From contig QKDG01000135.1 in NCBI GenBank assembly GCA_003246805.1, positions 1 to 21,421 on the forward strand: a stretch of 21,421 bases of DNA. The letters are read 5' to 3'. Origin of the DNA: Clostridia bacterium. Its GTDB lineage: Bacteria; Bacillota; Clostridia; Oscillospirales; Ruminococcaceae. Each line of letters starts with the position of its first letter. Position 1 is the first letter of the stretch. This document shows, one piece after another, positions 7,448-15,862 of this stretch. Under the pieces are notes generated by a model. The model worked only from the letters and a program-made list of their open reading frames with translations. It was not told the origin of the DNA and ran no database searches. A program made the position numbers and the translations under genes.

Positions 7448-9409
7448 TTATTGAGTAACTTCTTCAGCTTCTTCAGCAGTTTCTTCCTGAATTAAAGCAC
7501 GCATTGATAGGCTGATACGTTTTTTATCAAAATCAATTTCTGTAATCTTAGCATCAACAACCTGTCCAACAGAAAGTAAATCTTCTACCTTGTCAACTCT
7601 TTGGTTTGCAATCTGAGAAATATGAATCAAGCCATCAATGCCAGGAATAATTTCAGCAAAAGCACCGAATTGTGTAACTGATACTATTTTAGCCTTAACT
7701 ACTGAATCAACATCAAATTTATTCTTGAAAATTCCCCAAGGATTTTCTGAATCCTTTTTGAATACCAATGAAACCTTTTTGTTTTCATTGTCAATATCTT
7801 TAATTGTCACATCAATTTTATCTCCAATTGAAACAACCTCAGAAGGATGCTTTATTTTCTTCCATGTTAAATCTGGTTTTCTTATCAAGCCGTCAACTCC
7901 GCCGATATCAACAAATACACCATAATCTGTAATTGATTTAACTTCACCAGCATAGGTAGCACCAACCTCAGCAGATTCAAAGAACTTGCTCTGCATTTCC
8001 ATCCTCTGGTCTTTAAGCACTGCTCTGATTGAACCAACAGCACGGCCTTTTTGCTGATTAACTTCAATAATCTTAAAGTTTACAGTTTTCTTCAATAAAT
8101 CTTCAAGCTTGTCATCACGACGACTTGTAGCCTGTGAAGCAGGAACAAATACTTTTACTCCGTTTGTAGCAACAAGTACTCCGCCCTTAATAACTTTTAC
8201 TACAACACCGCTAAGTACTGCATCTTCTTCTTTTGCTGCCACAACCTTTTCAAAACCGAGAACAGCATCAACCTTCTTTTTAGAAAGTGTAACTATACCG
8301 TCCTGGTCGTTGATTCTCAAAACGATTAAATCAACTTCTTCACCGACTTTTAAAACGTCAGCTACGTTAACAGTGGGATCTTCACTGATTTCGTCCATTG
8401 GTATATAGCCAGTATGCTTTGTACCGATGTCGACAATAACTTCAGTCGGATTAACTGCAGTTATGTAACCTTTAACCTTTTCCCCTGTATATATTTTTTT
8501 GAAGGTTTGCTCTAACGCCTCTTCAAAATTGAATCCCTCATCCTGATCTTTTAAAATCTCACTCATTGTTGTTTGTACCTCCTTGATTATATGAGCCGGA
8601 GTCGATGCCCCAGCCGAAATCCCAATTATTTTTGCACCCGAAAAATCAACAGAATACAATTCCTTAGCACTTTCAATGTGATAACATTTACAATAATCTT
8701 CGCATACCTGTTTTAGTTTAACGGTATTCGAGCTGTGTAATCCACCAACAATGAGCATAACATCAGCTTTTTTTGAAAGCTCGATTGCTTCAGTCTGTCT
8801 AACAGAAGTTGCATTGCATATTGTATCAAAAATAATGGCATTGGGATAATGCTTGAGAATATACTCCTTGCATTCATTCCACATTATTTTATTATACGTT
8901 GTTTGTGCAATAATTGCAATATTATTTTTAGTAAAATTTATTATTTTTACAAATAGTTCATTAAGCTCATGCAAATCTCTAAACACATAAGCATCACCGA
9001 CACAATGCCCTTTTATTCCCTGTACTTCAGGGTGATTGCTATCCCCGGCGATAAGAATAGTATACCCTTCTGATGATTTTTCATAAGCAATTTTATGAAT
9101 TCTTGAAACAAAAGGGCAAGTAGCATCAATATATCTTATATTATTATTCCCCAGCTGCTCATAGATATTTTTTGATACACCGTGTGAGCGTATTATTACA
9201 GTGCTGTCAGATGAAACACTGTTTAAATCATCAATTGCAAATACACCTTTGTTTTCAAGGTCAGAAACAACGTCAGGATTATGAATTATAGGGCCAAAGG
9301 TTACTACCTTATTTTCAGTATCAAGGCTGTCATAAACAATTTTAACAGCTCTGTCAACTCCAAAGCAAAAACCAGCAGATTCGGCTGTTATTATTTTATT
9401 ATTATACAT
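7448..9409 (-). CDS. ispH: 4-hydroxy-3-methylbut-2-enyl diphosphate reductase fused to ribosomal protein S1
   Basis: A 653-aa fusion. Residues 1-285 are IspH (LytB), the last enzyme of the MEP pathway, which makes IPP and DMAPP using a [4Fe-4S] cluster. The three cluster ligands are Cys15 (AGFCFGVDRAV), Cys98 (DATCPFV) and Cys198 (DTICNATSVRQ), and substrate-binding His43, His126 and Glu128 are in place. Residues ~309-640 hold four S1/OB-fold repeats starting near 309, 396, 483 and 568, with the signatures GYIPMDEIS, VFVPASQATS, GVFVDIGGVDGLI and GAFAEIIPGIDGLIHISQI. The acidic tail ends in EEVTQ. This fusion is known in Clostridia, where it serves as the S1-like protein. The start overlaps the cmk-plsC stop by 8 bp, indicating translational coupling. 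Confidence 0.95.
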   Translation of the reverse strand: MYNNKIITAESAGFCFGVDRAVKIVYDSLDTENKVVTFGPIIHNPDVVSDLENKGVFAIDDLNSVSSDSTVIIRSHGVSKNIYEQLGNNNIRYIDATCPFVSRIHKIAYEKSSEGYTILIAGDSNHPEVQGIKGHCVGDAYVFRDLHELNELFVKIINFTKNNIAIIAQTTYNKIMWNECKEYILKHYPNAIIFDTICNATSVRQTEAIELSKKADVMLIVGGLHSSNTVKLKQVCEDYCKCYHIESAKELYSVDFSGAKIIGISAGASTPAHIIKEVQTTMSEILKDQDEGFNFEEALEQTFKKIYTGEKVKGYITAVNPTEVIVDIGTKHTGYIPMDEISEDPTVNVADVLKVGEEVDLIVLRINDQDGIVTLSKKKVDAVLGFEKVVAAKEEDAVLSGVVVKVIKGGVLVATNGVKVFVPASQATSRRDDKLEDLLKKTVNFKIIEVNQQKGRAVGSIRAVLKDQRMEMQSKFFESAEVGATYAGEVKSITDYGVFVDIGGVDGLIRKPDLTWKKIKHPSEVVSIGDKIDVTIKDIDNENKKVSLVFKKDSENPWGIFKNKFDVDSVVKAKIVSVTQFGAFAEIIPGIDGLIHISQIANQRVDKVEDLLSVGQVVDAKITEIDFDKKRISLSMRALIQEETAEEAEEVTQ

Positions 9410-10712
9410 TCAAATCCACCAAATCTGTTATAGACTGCATTATTTTAAGCTTTAATACCTTTAATTCTTTTGGAGATTGTGATTTGATTTCAAGCTCCTG
9501 TGGTAAAATCGGCTTTCCGAAATTTATGACGATTTTTGACCTGAATTTAAGCTTGCCTCTAAAGCTTATTCCAACCGGAATAACAGGAACCTGTGCCATT
9601 GCTGCAATAAGAGCTACCCCTGTTTTTCCCTTGCCGACTGTTCCATCCATTGAACGTGTACCCTCAGGGAAGATAATAAGGTTGTAGCCTTTATTAAGCC
9701 TCTTTACAGATTCATCAATAACAGCCATATCCCCTGAACCTCTTCTTACAGGGAAAGCACCGAACGCCTTTATAAGTGCTGAAAAAGCTTTATTTTTAAA
9801 CAATTCCTCCTTTGCCATATATGAAAAAGGAATTTTGACGGGAAAAGATAGTAGTATTGGGTCCTGATATGTTCTGTGATTGCTTGCTACAATATTTCCG
9901 CCTTTTTTAGGTATATTTTCTTTTCCAACAACTTTCAAATTGAAAGCAATTGAATACACAAGTATTACCAATCCTCTTATTATCTGATAAAAGAGTATTC
10001 TGAGTGGACTAAGGCTTTTCTTTTTATCATTTACTTTATTAGTATTATTTATCTTATCGCAAATTATACTATAAATAACCTCAACTGACTTTTGTAACTC
10101 AAATCCAGTTGTATCGACTAAAACAGCATCATCTGCCTGCTTTAAAGGGGCGATTTCCCTGTTTGTGTCGTTAAAGTCACGCTCGTTAATCTGATTTAAT
10201 AAATCATCATAGCTAACTGCCTGCCCTTTTTCAAGAAGCTCGTTGTATCTGCGCTTTGCCCTGTCATCAGCAGATGCAGTAAGATAAATTTTTACATCAG
10301 CATCCGGCAAAACAACAGTTCCTATATCTCTGCCGTCCATAATAATATTGTTCTTTTTAGCCATATCTCTTTGAAGATTAAATAAAAATTCCCTTACTTC
10401 TTTAATCGCAGAAACATTGGACGCGTGCATTGAAACCTCGTTTTGTCTGATTTTTTCAGAAACATCCTCGTTATTTAAAAAAATGTGCTGAACATCATCA
10501 ACATATTTCAGCTCAATTTCAATATCTTTAAGCAGTGGGATAATCTGCTGAGCACTTGTTGTAGATACGCCTTTATCCATAGCAAATAAAGCAATTGAAC
10601 GATACATAGCTCCTGTATCAACATAAATATAACCCAGCTTTTTTGCAATAATCTTAGAAATTGTACTTTTCCCTGCCCCTGATGGGCCATCTAATGCAAT
10701 GTTTATTCCCAT
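9402..10712 (-). CDS. cmk: Cytidylate kinase fused to 1-acyl-sn-glycerol-3-phosphate acyltransferase
   Basis: A 436-aa two-domain protein. Residues 1-220 are (d)CMP kinase: P-loop GPSGAGKS at 9-16, DTGAMYRS, MDGRDIGTVVLPDADVKIYL and the R-rich lid RAKRRYNELL. Its length equals a full stand-alone Cmk (~220 aa). A polar linker (about 221-236) follows. Residues 237-436 are a PlsC acyltransferase with an amphipathic/hydrophobic lead (about 239-258), NHRTYQD with the HX4D dyad His279/Asp284, and FPEGTRS at 348-354. The protein couples CDP formation and phosphatidic acid synthesis, both needed for CDP-diacylglycerol; a functional link is inference. The ribosome binding site GGAGGATAAT directly precedes the ATG, 9 bp after the preceding gene. 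The two genes are often neighbours in Clostridia; here the frame is continuous. Confidence 0.93.
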   Translation of the reverse strand: MGINIALDGPSGAGKSTISKIIAKKLGYIYVDTGAMYRSIALFAMDKGVSTTSAQQIIPLLKDIEIELKYVDDVQHIFLNNEDVSEKIRQNEVSMHASNVSAIKEVREFLFNLQRDMAKKNNIIMDGRDIGTVVLPDADVKIYLTASADDRAKRRYNELLEKGQAVSYDDLLNQINERDFNDTNREIAPLKQADDAVLVDTTGFELQKSVEVIYSIICDKINNTNKVNDKKKSLSPLRILFYQIIRGLVILVYSIAFNLKVVGKENIPKKGGNIVASNHRTYQDPILLSFPVKIPFSYMAKEELFKNKAFSALIKAFGAFPVRRGSGDMAVIDESVKRLNKGYNLIIFPEGTRSMDGTVGKGKTGVALIAAMAQVPVIPVGISFRGKLKFRSKIVINFGKPILPQELEIKSQSPKELKVLKLKIMQSITDLVDLNV

Positions 10713-10721
10713 ATTATCCTC

Positions 10722-11948
10722 CTAAATATTATTTGCTGCCGCATAAGCTGTTGAAAAAGCTATCTGTAAATTATAGCCACCCGTATAAGCATCAACGTCG
10801 AGTACTTCCCCTATGAAAAACAAGCCTGAAACCAGCTTTGACTCCATAGATTTCGGTGAGATTTCTTTTACATCAACACCACCGCTTGTGATGATTGCTT
10901 CATCTAATGGCCTGAAACACTTTATAGTAAGCGGCAGGCTTTTTACAAGCTTAACAAACTCAAGCCTTTGAACTTTTGTTATCTGGTTTATCTTAGTATC
11001 GTGAGGAATTGAAGATAACGATACTATAACAGGAATAAGCTTTGCCGGTAACAGCTTGACAAGTATATTTGCAAAATCCTTGTTTGGTGCAGCGAGAAAA
11101 TCACGTTGCAGCCTGGCATCAAGCTGTTGCTCTGATAAGCCTGGTTTTAAATCTATTTCAATTAAATACCTGTCTTCCTCCATTTTTCTAATGTGGGAGC
11201 TTGCGCTTAGCACAAGAGGGCCAGAAACGCCAAAATGTGTGAAGAGCATTTCACCAAGGTCAGAATATAAAATTTTATTCTCTTTTTTATCCTTTAATGT
11301 CAAGGTAACATTTTTTAATGATAGCCCCATCATTTCAGAGCAAAAGCTCTCTTTAATAACAACCGGCACTAATGAAGGAGTCAGTTTTGTTACCTTATGC
11401 CCTGCTTGCCTTGCAAAATCATAGCCATCACCAGTTGAGCCTGTATGAGAATATGATTTACCGCCAGTAGCTATTATTACTGCATCAGCAAAATAAGAGC
11501 CAAATTCAGTTTTTACGCCTTTTATTGAATTGTATTCAATTATAAGCTCGGTCACCTTTTCAAATTTCAAGCTGACTTTCAGCCTGTTTACTTCATTTTC
11601 TAAGGCATTAACAATTTCAGCAGCAGAATCACTGACGGGGAAAACCCTGTTTCCTCTTTCTGTTTTTAGCTTTACGCCAAGCTCCTCAAAAAAATTCATA
11701 GTATCAAGGGCAGAAAATGAATTTAAAGCGCTGTACATAAATCGTGAATTAACAGGTATGTTATTGAGGATATTGTCAATATCTGAATTATTTGTTAGAT
11801 TACAGCGTCCCTTCCCTGTTATTGAAAGCTTTTTGCCTACTTTTTTTGTATGTTCAAGCAGTAAGACCTTTTTACCATTTCTCGCCGCAATAATTGAAGC
11901 AAAAAGCCCGGAAGCACCTGCACCAACGATTATTGTATCATATTGCAT
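10722..11948 (-). CDS. FAD-dependent oxidoreductase of the HI0933/YhiN/BaiN family
   Basis: A 408-aa flavoprotein. The N-terminal dinucleotide-binding motif IIVGAGASGLFA (GxGxxG at 9-14) is followed by the acidic LLEH and the family hallmark SITGKGRCNLTN (42-53). ATGGKSYSHTGSTGDGYDFA and the C-terminal TSGGVDVKEISPKSMESK and FFIGEVLDVDAYTGGYNLQIAF complete the FAD site. The family is conserved and mostly uncharacterised. One member, BaiN, was implicated in bile-acid 7-dehydroxylation, but membership alone does not support that role here. The ATG shares one base with the stop of the upstream regulator gene (TAATG), so translation is coupled. Confidence 0.93.
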   Translation of the reverse strand: MQYDTIIVGAGASGLFASIIAARNGKKVLLLEHTKKVGKKLSITGKGRCNLTNNSDIDNILNNIPVNSRFMYSALNSFSALDTMNFFEELGVKLKTERGNRVFPVSDSAAEIVNALENEVNRLKVSLKFEKVTELIIEYNSIKGVKTEFGSYFADAVIIATGGKSYSHTGSTGDGYDFARQAGHKVTKLTPSLVPVVIKESFCSEMMGLSLKNVTLTLKDKKENKILYSDLGEMLFTHFGVSGPLVLSASSHIRKMEEDRYLIEIDLKPGLSEQQLDARLQRDFLAAPNKDFANILVKLLPAKLIPVIVSLSSIPHDTKINQITKVQRLEFVKLVKSLPLTIKCFRPLDEAIITSGGVDVKEISPKSMESKLVSGLFFIGEVLDVDAYTGGYNLQIAFSTAYAAANNI

Positions 11949-12820
11949 TAAAACTCTTTCTCCTCGGTGTTTTCATATACCTGATATTCTTCCCATATGC
12001 TTTCAAGATTTTCAAATGTCTTCGAAACCTTGTCCCTGTTTTTAATACTAAGAGCAACAATAAGAGCATTAATCAGGCTTAAAGGTGCAACAAGTGAATC
12101 AACAAAGGATGCCATATCGCTTTGCGCAATAAGAACTGTGTCAGAATACTGCACCAGGGGTGACGCCATGCCGTCGGTAATAGCAACAACCTTTGCATTG
12201 TTTGATGAAGCATATTTTAACGCAAGCACCGTCTGTTTTGAATAACGGGGAAAGCTGATTCCAATCATAACGTCATTTTCATCTATTCTCATTATGTTTT
12301 CAAACAGCTCACTTCTGCTTGTAGTATGCACAAGCTTTACGCTCGGGAATATCAGATTAAAATAATAAGCCAAAAAACGCGCAAGCGCACTTGAACTCCT
12401 TGAACCTATAATGTAAATTGTCTTTGCATTTGCAATAATTTCGGTAGCTGTGCTAAATGCCTCTCTTGATGTCACATCAAGGGTTTTCCTGATTCTTTCG
12501 ATATCAAAGTTCAAAACCTTTTCAAGAATATCGCTATCACCAAGCTGGTCACTTGTCACTTCAATCCTTTGTACTGATGTCAGCTTGCTTTTTAGAATAT
12601 CCTTCATTTCACGTTGAAGGCTGGGGTAACCGTCATAACCAATTTCTGTGGCAAAACGAACCACGGTTGATTCACTAACACCAACTGTCAGACCAAGCTT
12701 TGATGCAGTCATATAAGCTGCTTTGTTACAATTTTCAAGAATATATTTAGCTATCAGCTTTTGCCCCTTTGACAACTCCGGCATTATCTGATTCATTTTT
12801 TTAAAAAGGTCTGTCTGCAT
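11948..12820 (-). CDS. RpiR/MurR-family transcriptional regulator with a SIS sugar-phosphate domain
   Basis: A 290-aa regulator. An N-terminal helix-turn-helix of the RpiR type (about residues 36-58, MTASKLGLTVGVSESTVVRFATEIG) is followed by GYPSLQREM and a SIS domain (about 130-265, TIYIIGSRSSSALARFLAYYF and GISFPRYSKQTVLALKYA). The family usually binds sugar phosphates such as MurNAc-6-P and regulates adjacent sugar genes. No sugar catabolism gene is nearby, so its targets are probably elsewhere or it regulates this unit. The ribosome binding site CAGGAG is about 8 bp before the ATG, which starts 18 bp after the DUF3006 gene. Confidence 0.9.
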   Translation of the reverse strand: MQTDLFKKMNQIMPELSKGQKLIAKYILENCNKAAYMTASKLGLTVGVSESTVVRFATEIGYDGYPSLQREMKDILKSKLTSVQRIEVTSDQLGDSDILEKVLNFDIERIRKTLDVTSREAFSTATEIIANAKTIYIIGSRSSSALARFLAYYFNLIFPSVKLVHTTSRSELFENIMRIDENDVMIGISFPRYSKQTVLALKYASSNNAKVVAITDGMASPLVQYSDTVLIAQSDMASFVDSLVAPLSLINALIVALSIKNRDKVSKTFENLESIWEEYQVYENTEEKEF

Positions 12821-12838
12821 TGTATCAACTCCTGTTTA

Positions 12839-13048
12839 TTATTCCCACAAGCTTTCCTGCAAGGCTTTTATTTTATCTCTTCTTTTTTTTGTTTCATCCT
12901 GGTCAATGCAGTATTTATTATCTTTTTTTATAAGAATACTGCCTTCGGTAGCATTTGCATCAATATCATTGCATAAAATTCTAATAATTTCATCTTTTTC
13001 ATTAATACAAACAGCATATTCACCCTCAAATCTATCGATTGACAACAT
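12839..13048 (-). CDS. DUF3006-type small protein
   Basis: A 69-aa protein starting MLSIDRFEGEYAVC, the characteristic opening of DUF3006 proteins, and ending in a charged helix (DETKKRRDKIKALQESLWE). I chose the ATG at 13048 because AGAAGG lies 9 bp ahead and the family begins with this IDRFEG strand; a GTG three codons upstream is also possible. The frame stays open to an upstream ATG at 13114, but that would add 22 residues of the overlapping frame. It overlaps the 3' end of the metallo-beta-lactamase gene by 17 bp. DUF3006 genes commonly sit next to ComEC-type hydrolases, as here; their function is unknown to me. Confidence 0.85.
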   Translation of the reverse strand: MLSIDRFEGEYAVCINEKDEIIRILCNDIDANATEGSILIKKDNKYCIDQDETKKRRDKIKALQESLWE

Positions 13049-14000
13049 AACTATCACCCTTCTTACTTTTAATATTAAGAGTATTATCTTCAACTTCAAC
13101 AACAATTGTGCCAAGTAAATCTGTTCTTAAAACCATGTTAGTATATTCATTTAGCCTTGAAACCGAATTTACTGAAGGATGGTTAAAGCTGTTGTCATAT
13201 CCACAAGATATAATGCAAACCTCTGGATTTACGGCTGTTAAAAAAACCTCTGACGAAGATGTATTGCTCCCGTGATGTGCAACCTTTAAAACTGATGCAT
13301 TTAAATCTTTATGATTATCCAAAAGATATTCTTCTGCTTTTTCTTCAATATCACCTGTAAATAAGAATGAAATTTTGTCATTCCTGATTTTTGCAACTAT
13401 CGACATATTATTGAAATTTTCGTAATCAGCAGGCAAAGTAAAAAGAGTAATCTCGGCTTCTCCCATGCTTATAATCTCATCGTCATAAGGCTGTTTTATT
13501 TCTATGTTATTATTTTTACATTCCATCATAATCTCGTTATAATTTATATCATCAGGAACACAATAATCTGGTATTTTGCTAATGATAATACATTTAACCT
13601 CAAATGCACTGATTATTTCGGATAATCCACCTATATGGTCTGCGTGGGGATGCGAAATAATTATATAATCAAGCTTTGTTATTCCCTGGCTTTTGATATA
13701 GCTCACAACAGCTTTACTGTATAGCTTGTCGCCTGTATCTATTAAAGCACATTCATTATCAGAAATAATCAGTGAGCAGTCACCCTGTTTAACATCAATA
13801 AAATGAACACTAAACGCTTTATCTGATGCTTTTGAATCTCTCAACCTTAAAAACACCAAAGCACTGTTATAGCTATCGGGCTTTAAAGCAAAAAATATTC
13901 CAGAAATAATAATTATTAATAAAAGAAAAATGATAAGAAATTTTTTAATTCTATTTTTATCTTTTATTTTCTCTTTTGTTTTTTTGCTTTCGTCTTGCAT
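13032..14000 (-). CDS. Membrane-anchored ComEC/Rec2-type metallo-beta-lactamase-fold hydrolase
   Basis: A 322-aa protein. A Lys-rich cytoplasmic tail and one membrane segment (about residues 21-39) are followed by an extracellular metallo-beta-lactamase domain. VHFIDVKQGDCSLI is the ComEC-family opening; the metal motif HPHADH is at 117-122; TGD (215-217) and KVAHHGSNTSSS (from 239) complete the site. It lacks the multi-membrane competence domain of full ComEC, so it is not a DNA channel by itself. Related stand-alone proteins are presumed nucleases or phosphodiesterases, but the substrate is unknown. The ATG lies 37 bp inside the ygiQ-type gene and no later Met precedes the membrane segment, so the overlap is real. 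Confidence 0.92.
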   Translation of the reverse strand: MQDESKKTKEKIKDKNRIKKFLIIFLLLIIIISGIFFALKPDSYNSALVFLRLRDSKASDKAFSVHFIDVKQGDCSLIISDNECALIDTGDKLYSKAVVSYIKSQGITKLDYIIISHPHADHIGGLSEIISAFEVKCIIISKIPDYCVPDDINYNEIMMECKNNNIEIKQPYDDEIISMGEAEITLFTLPADYENFNNMSIVAKIRNDKISFLFTGDIEEKAEEYLLDNHKDLNASVLKVAHHGSNTSSSEVFLTAVNPEVCIISCGYDNSFNHPSVNSVSRLNEYTNMVLRTDLLGTIVVEVEDNTLNIKSKKGDSYVVNR

Positions 14001-15847
14001 TTTACATTTTTGTCCTTAAACTTCTGATTTTTGTTGTTTTGTTTAGCCGTATAATCTTTATCAGGAGCAACAAGGCATTTTTTATCTGTCCCTATTAAAT
14101 CCTGTCGTCCAGCTTTAATTAGCGCTTTAATAACCTTACTCTGATTATGTGGCATAAAATACTGCAAAAGAACCCTTTGCATAGCTTTGTCTTCGCTATC
14201 CTTTGCTACATATACTGTATCAGAAGAATAAGGGTCAATCCCTGTATAATACATACAAGTTGAGATAGTGCCAGGGGTAGGATAAAAGTCCTGAACCTGC
14301 TCAGGCCTTATATTATAATGTTTTAAAAACAAAGCAAGCTCAACTGCATCCTTTAAAGTACTGCCAGGATGTGAAGACATCAGATAAGGAACAAGATACT
14401 GCTCTTTGCCAATCTGTTTTGTAATAGAATAGAATTTATCAGAAAACTTCTTATATGATTCTATATGAGGTTTACCCATTTTATCAAGCACAGCCTCACA
14501 GCAATGCTCAGGTGCTACTTTAAGCTGTCCGCTTACGTGATGCTCAATAAGCTCACGAATAAAAGCATCATTCTTATCCTCTAAAAGATAGTCATATCTT
14601 ATGCCAGAGCGTATAAATACTTTCTTAATTCCCTTTATTTTTCTGATTTTTCTGAGCATGTGAAGATATTCAGAATGGTCAACCTCCAACGCCTTGCAGG
14701 GTTCAGGTGCAAGGCACTTCTTGCCCTTGCATAGCCCTGATTCCAATTGCTTTTTGCATGATGGCTTCCTGAAATTTGCAGTCGGGCCACCAACATCATG
14801 GATATAACCTTTAAAATTAGGCTTTTTGGTTAGCTCCTCAGCCTCATTCAAAACTGATTCTTCACTTCTTACTGTAATTCTTCTGCCTTGATGTAAGGCT
14901 ATTGAACAAAAGTTGCAATAGCCAAAGCAACCTCTGTTATGAATAATAGAAAACTCTACCTCTTCAATAGCAGGAACACCACCGAGGTTTTCATAAACAG
15001 GATGATAGGTTCTCATGTAAGGCAATGAGTAAACCTTGTCCATTTCCTCCTGGCTCAGTGTCTTTGAAGGGGGGTTCTGCACAAGCATTTTATCACAATG
15101 CCTTTGGATAACTATTTTGCCATATACCTCGTCCTGTTGGTCATATTGTAATCTGCACGCCCTTGAATAAAGCTTTTTATCATCTGCTACCTGCTTAAAG
15201 GTCGGGCATTCAACAGCACCATATGGTGTATTTACAGGCGCTGTAAGATATGCTGTTCCCCTTATATCAGTGATGCTGGTAATAGCCTCACCTTTATTTA
15301 ATCTGTCAGCAAGCTCAATAATCTGATGCTCACTCATCCCATACATCAACAAGTCAGCTTTTGAATCTACTAAAATTGAGGGAAAAACCTTATCGTCCCA
15401 ATAATCATAGTGTGCAAATCTTCTCAATGATGCCTCTAATCCACCAATAAGAACAGGAATTTCAGGATGAAGCTCTTTTAATATATTACAATATACGGTT
15501 ACTGCCCTGTCTGGCCTTTTCCCTGTTTTGTTTCCCGCTGAATAGGCATCCTCTGTCCGTAATTTTTTTGCTACTGTATAATGTGCAACCATTGAATCAA
15601 CGTTGCCTGATGTTACAAGATATGAAAGCCTTGGTTCTCCCAGCTTTTCAAAAGATTTTTTATTTTTCCAGTCAGGCTGAGGGATAATCCCTACTTTATA
15701 TCCACCGGCTTCAAGAACTCTTGAAATTATTGCAACCCCAAAGCTTGGGTGATCAACATATGCATCGCCGGAAATAAACACAAAATCAAGCTTATCTATA
15801 TTTTGCTCTTCCATATCCTTTTTTGATATGGGTAAAAAACCATTCAT
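13964..15847 (-). CDS. YgiQ-family radical SAM protein
   Basis: A 627-aa protein of the UPF0313/YgiQ family. The N-terminal domain (DFVFISGDAYVDHPSFGVAI, IPQPDW) resembles a cobalamin-type Rossmann fold. The radical SAM cluster motif CFGYCNFC has its ligands at Cys307, Cys311 and Cys314, followed by SIALHQGRRI. A second Cys-rich stretch (SCKKQLESGLCKGKKCLAPEPC) follows. The tail is a long Lys-rich extension. The reaction is unknown. I start at the ATG at 15847 because GGAGAG stands just ahead of it; a TTG four codons upstream would place the ribosome binding site inside the coding region. It lies 15 bp after ftsK and overlaps the next gene by 37 bp. Confidence 0.93.
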   Translation of the reverse strand: MNGFLPISKKDMEEQNIDKLDFVFISGDAYVDHPSFGVAIISRVLEAGGYKVGIIPQPDWKNKKSFEKLGEPRLSYLVTSGNVDSMVAHYTVAKKLRTEDAYSAGNKTGKRPDRAVTVYCNILKELHPEIPVLIGGLEASLRRFAHYDYWDDKVFPSILVDSKADLLMYGMSEHQIIELADRLNKGEAITSITDIRGTAYLTAPVNTPYGAVECPTFKQVADDKKLYSRACRLQYDQQDEVYGKIVIQRHCDKMLVQNPPSKTLSQEEMDKVYSLPYMRTYHPVYENLGGVPAIEEVEFSIIHNRGCFGYCNFCSIALHQGRRITVRSEESVLNEAEELTKKPNFKGYIHDVGGPTANFRKPSCKKQLESGLCKGKKCLAPEPCKALEVDHSEYLHMLRKIRKIKGIKKVFIRSGIRYDYLLEDKNDAFIRELIEHHVSGQLKVAPEHCCEAVLDKMGKPHIESYKKFSDKFYSITKQIGKEQYLVPYLMSSHPGSTLKDAVELALFLKHYNIRPEQVQDFYPTPGTISTCMYYTGIDPYSSDTVYVAKDSEDKAMQRVLLQYFMPHNQSKVIKALIKAGRQDLIGTDKKCLVAPDKDYTAKQNNKNQKFKDKNVKCKTKAKKQKRK

Positions 15848-15862
15848 TAAACTCTCCAATAT

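Noticed and set aside
10722..11948. Bile-acid 7-dehydroxylation gene baiN
   Set aside because: The family match is clear, but there are no other bai genes nearby, and the family is broad and mostly unrelated to bile acids.
11530..12045. 171-aa plus-strand open frame across the flavoprotein and regulator genes
   Set aside because: It crosses the boundary of two well-supported minus-strand genes and matches nothing recognisable.
13049..13114. Longer start for the DUF3006 protein at 13114
   Set aside because: The extra 22 residues derive from the overlapping metallo-beta-lactamase frame; family start and ribosome binding site support 13048.
15848..15859. TTG start of the ygiQ-type gene at 15859
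   Set aside because: The GGAGAG ribosome binding site falls within these codons and serves the ATG at 15847.
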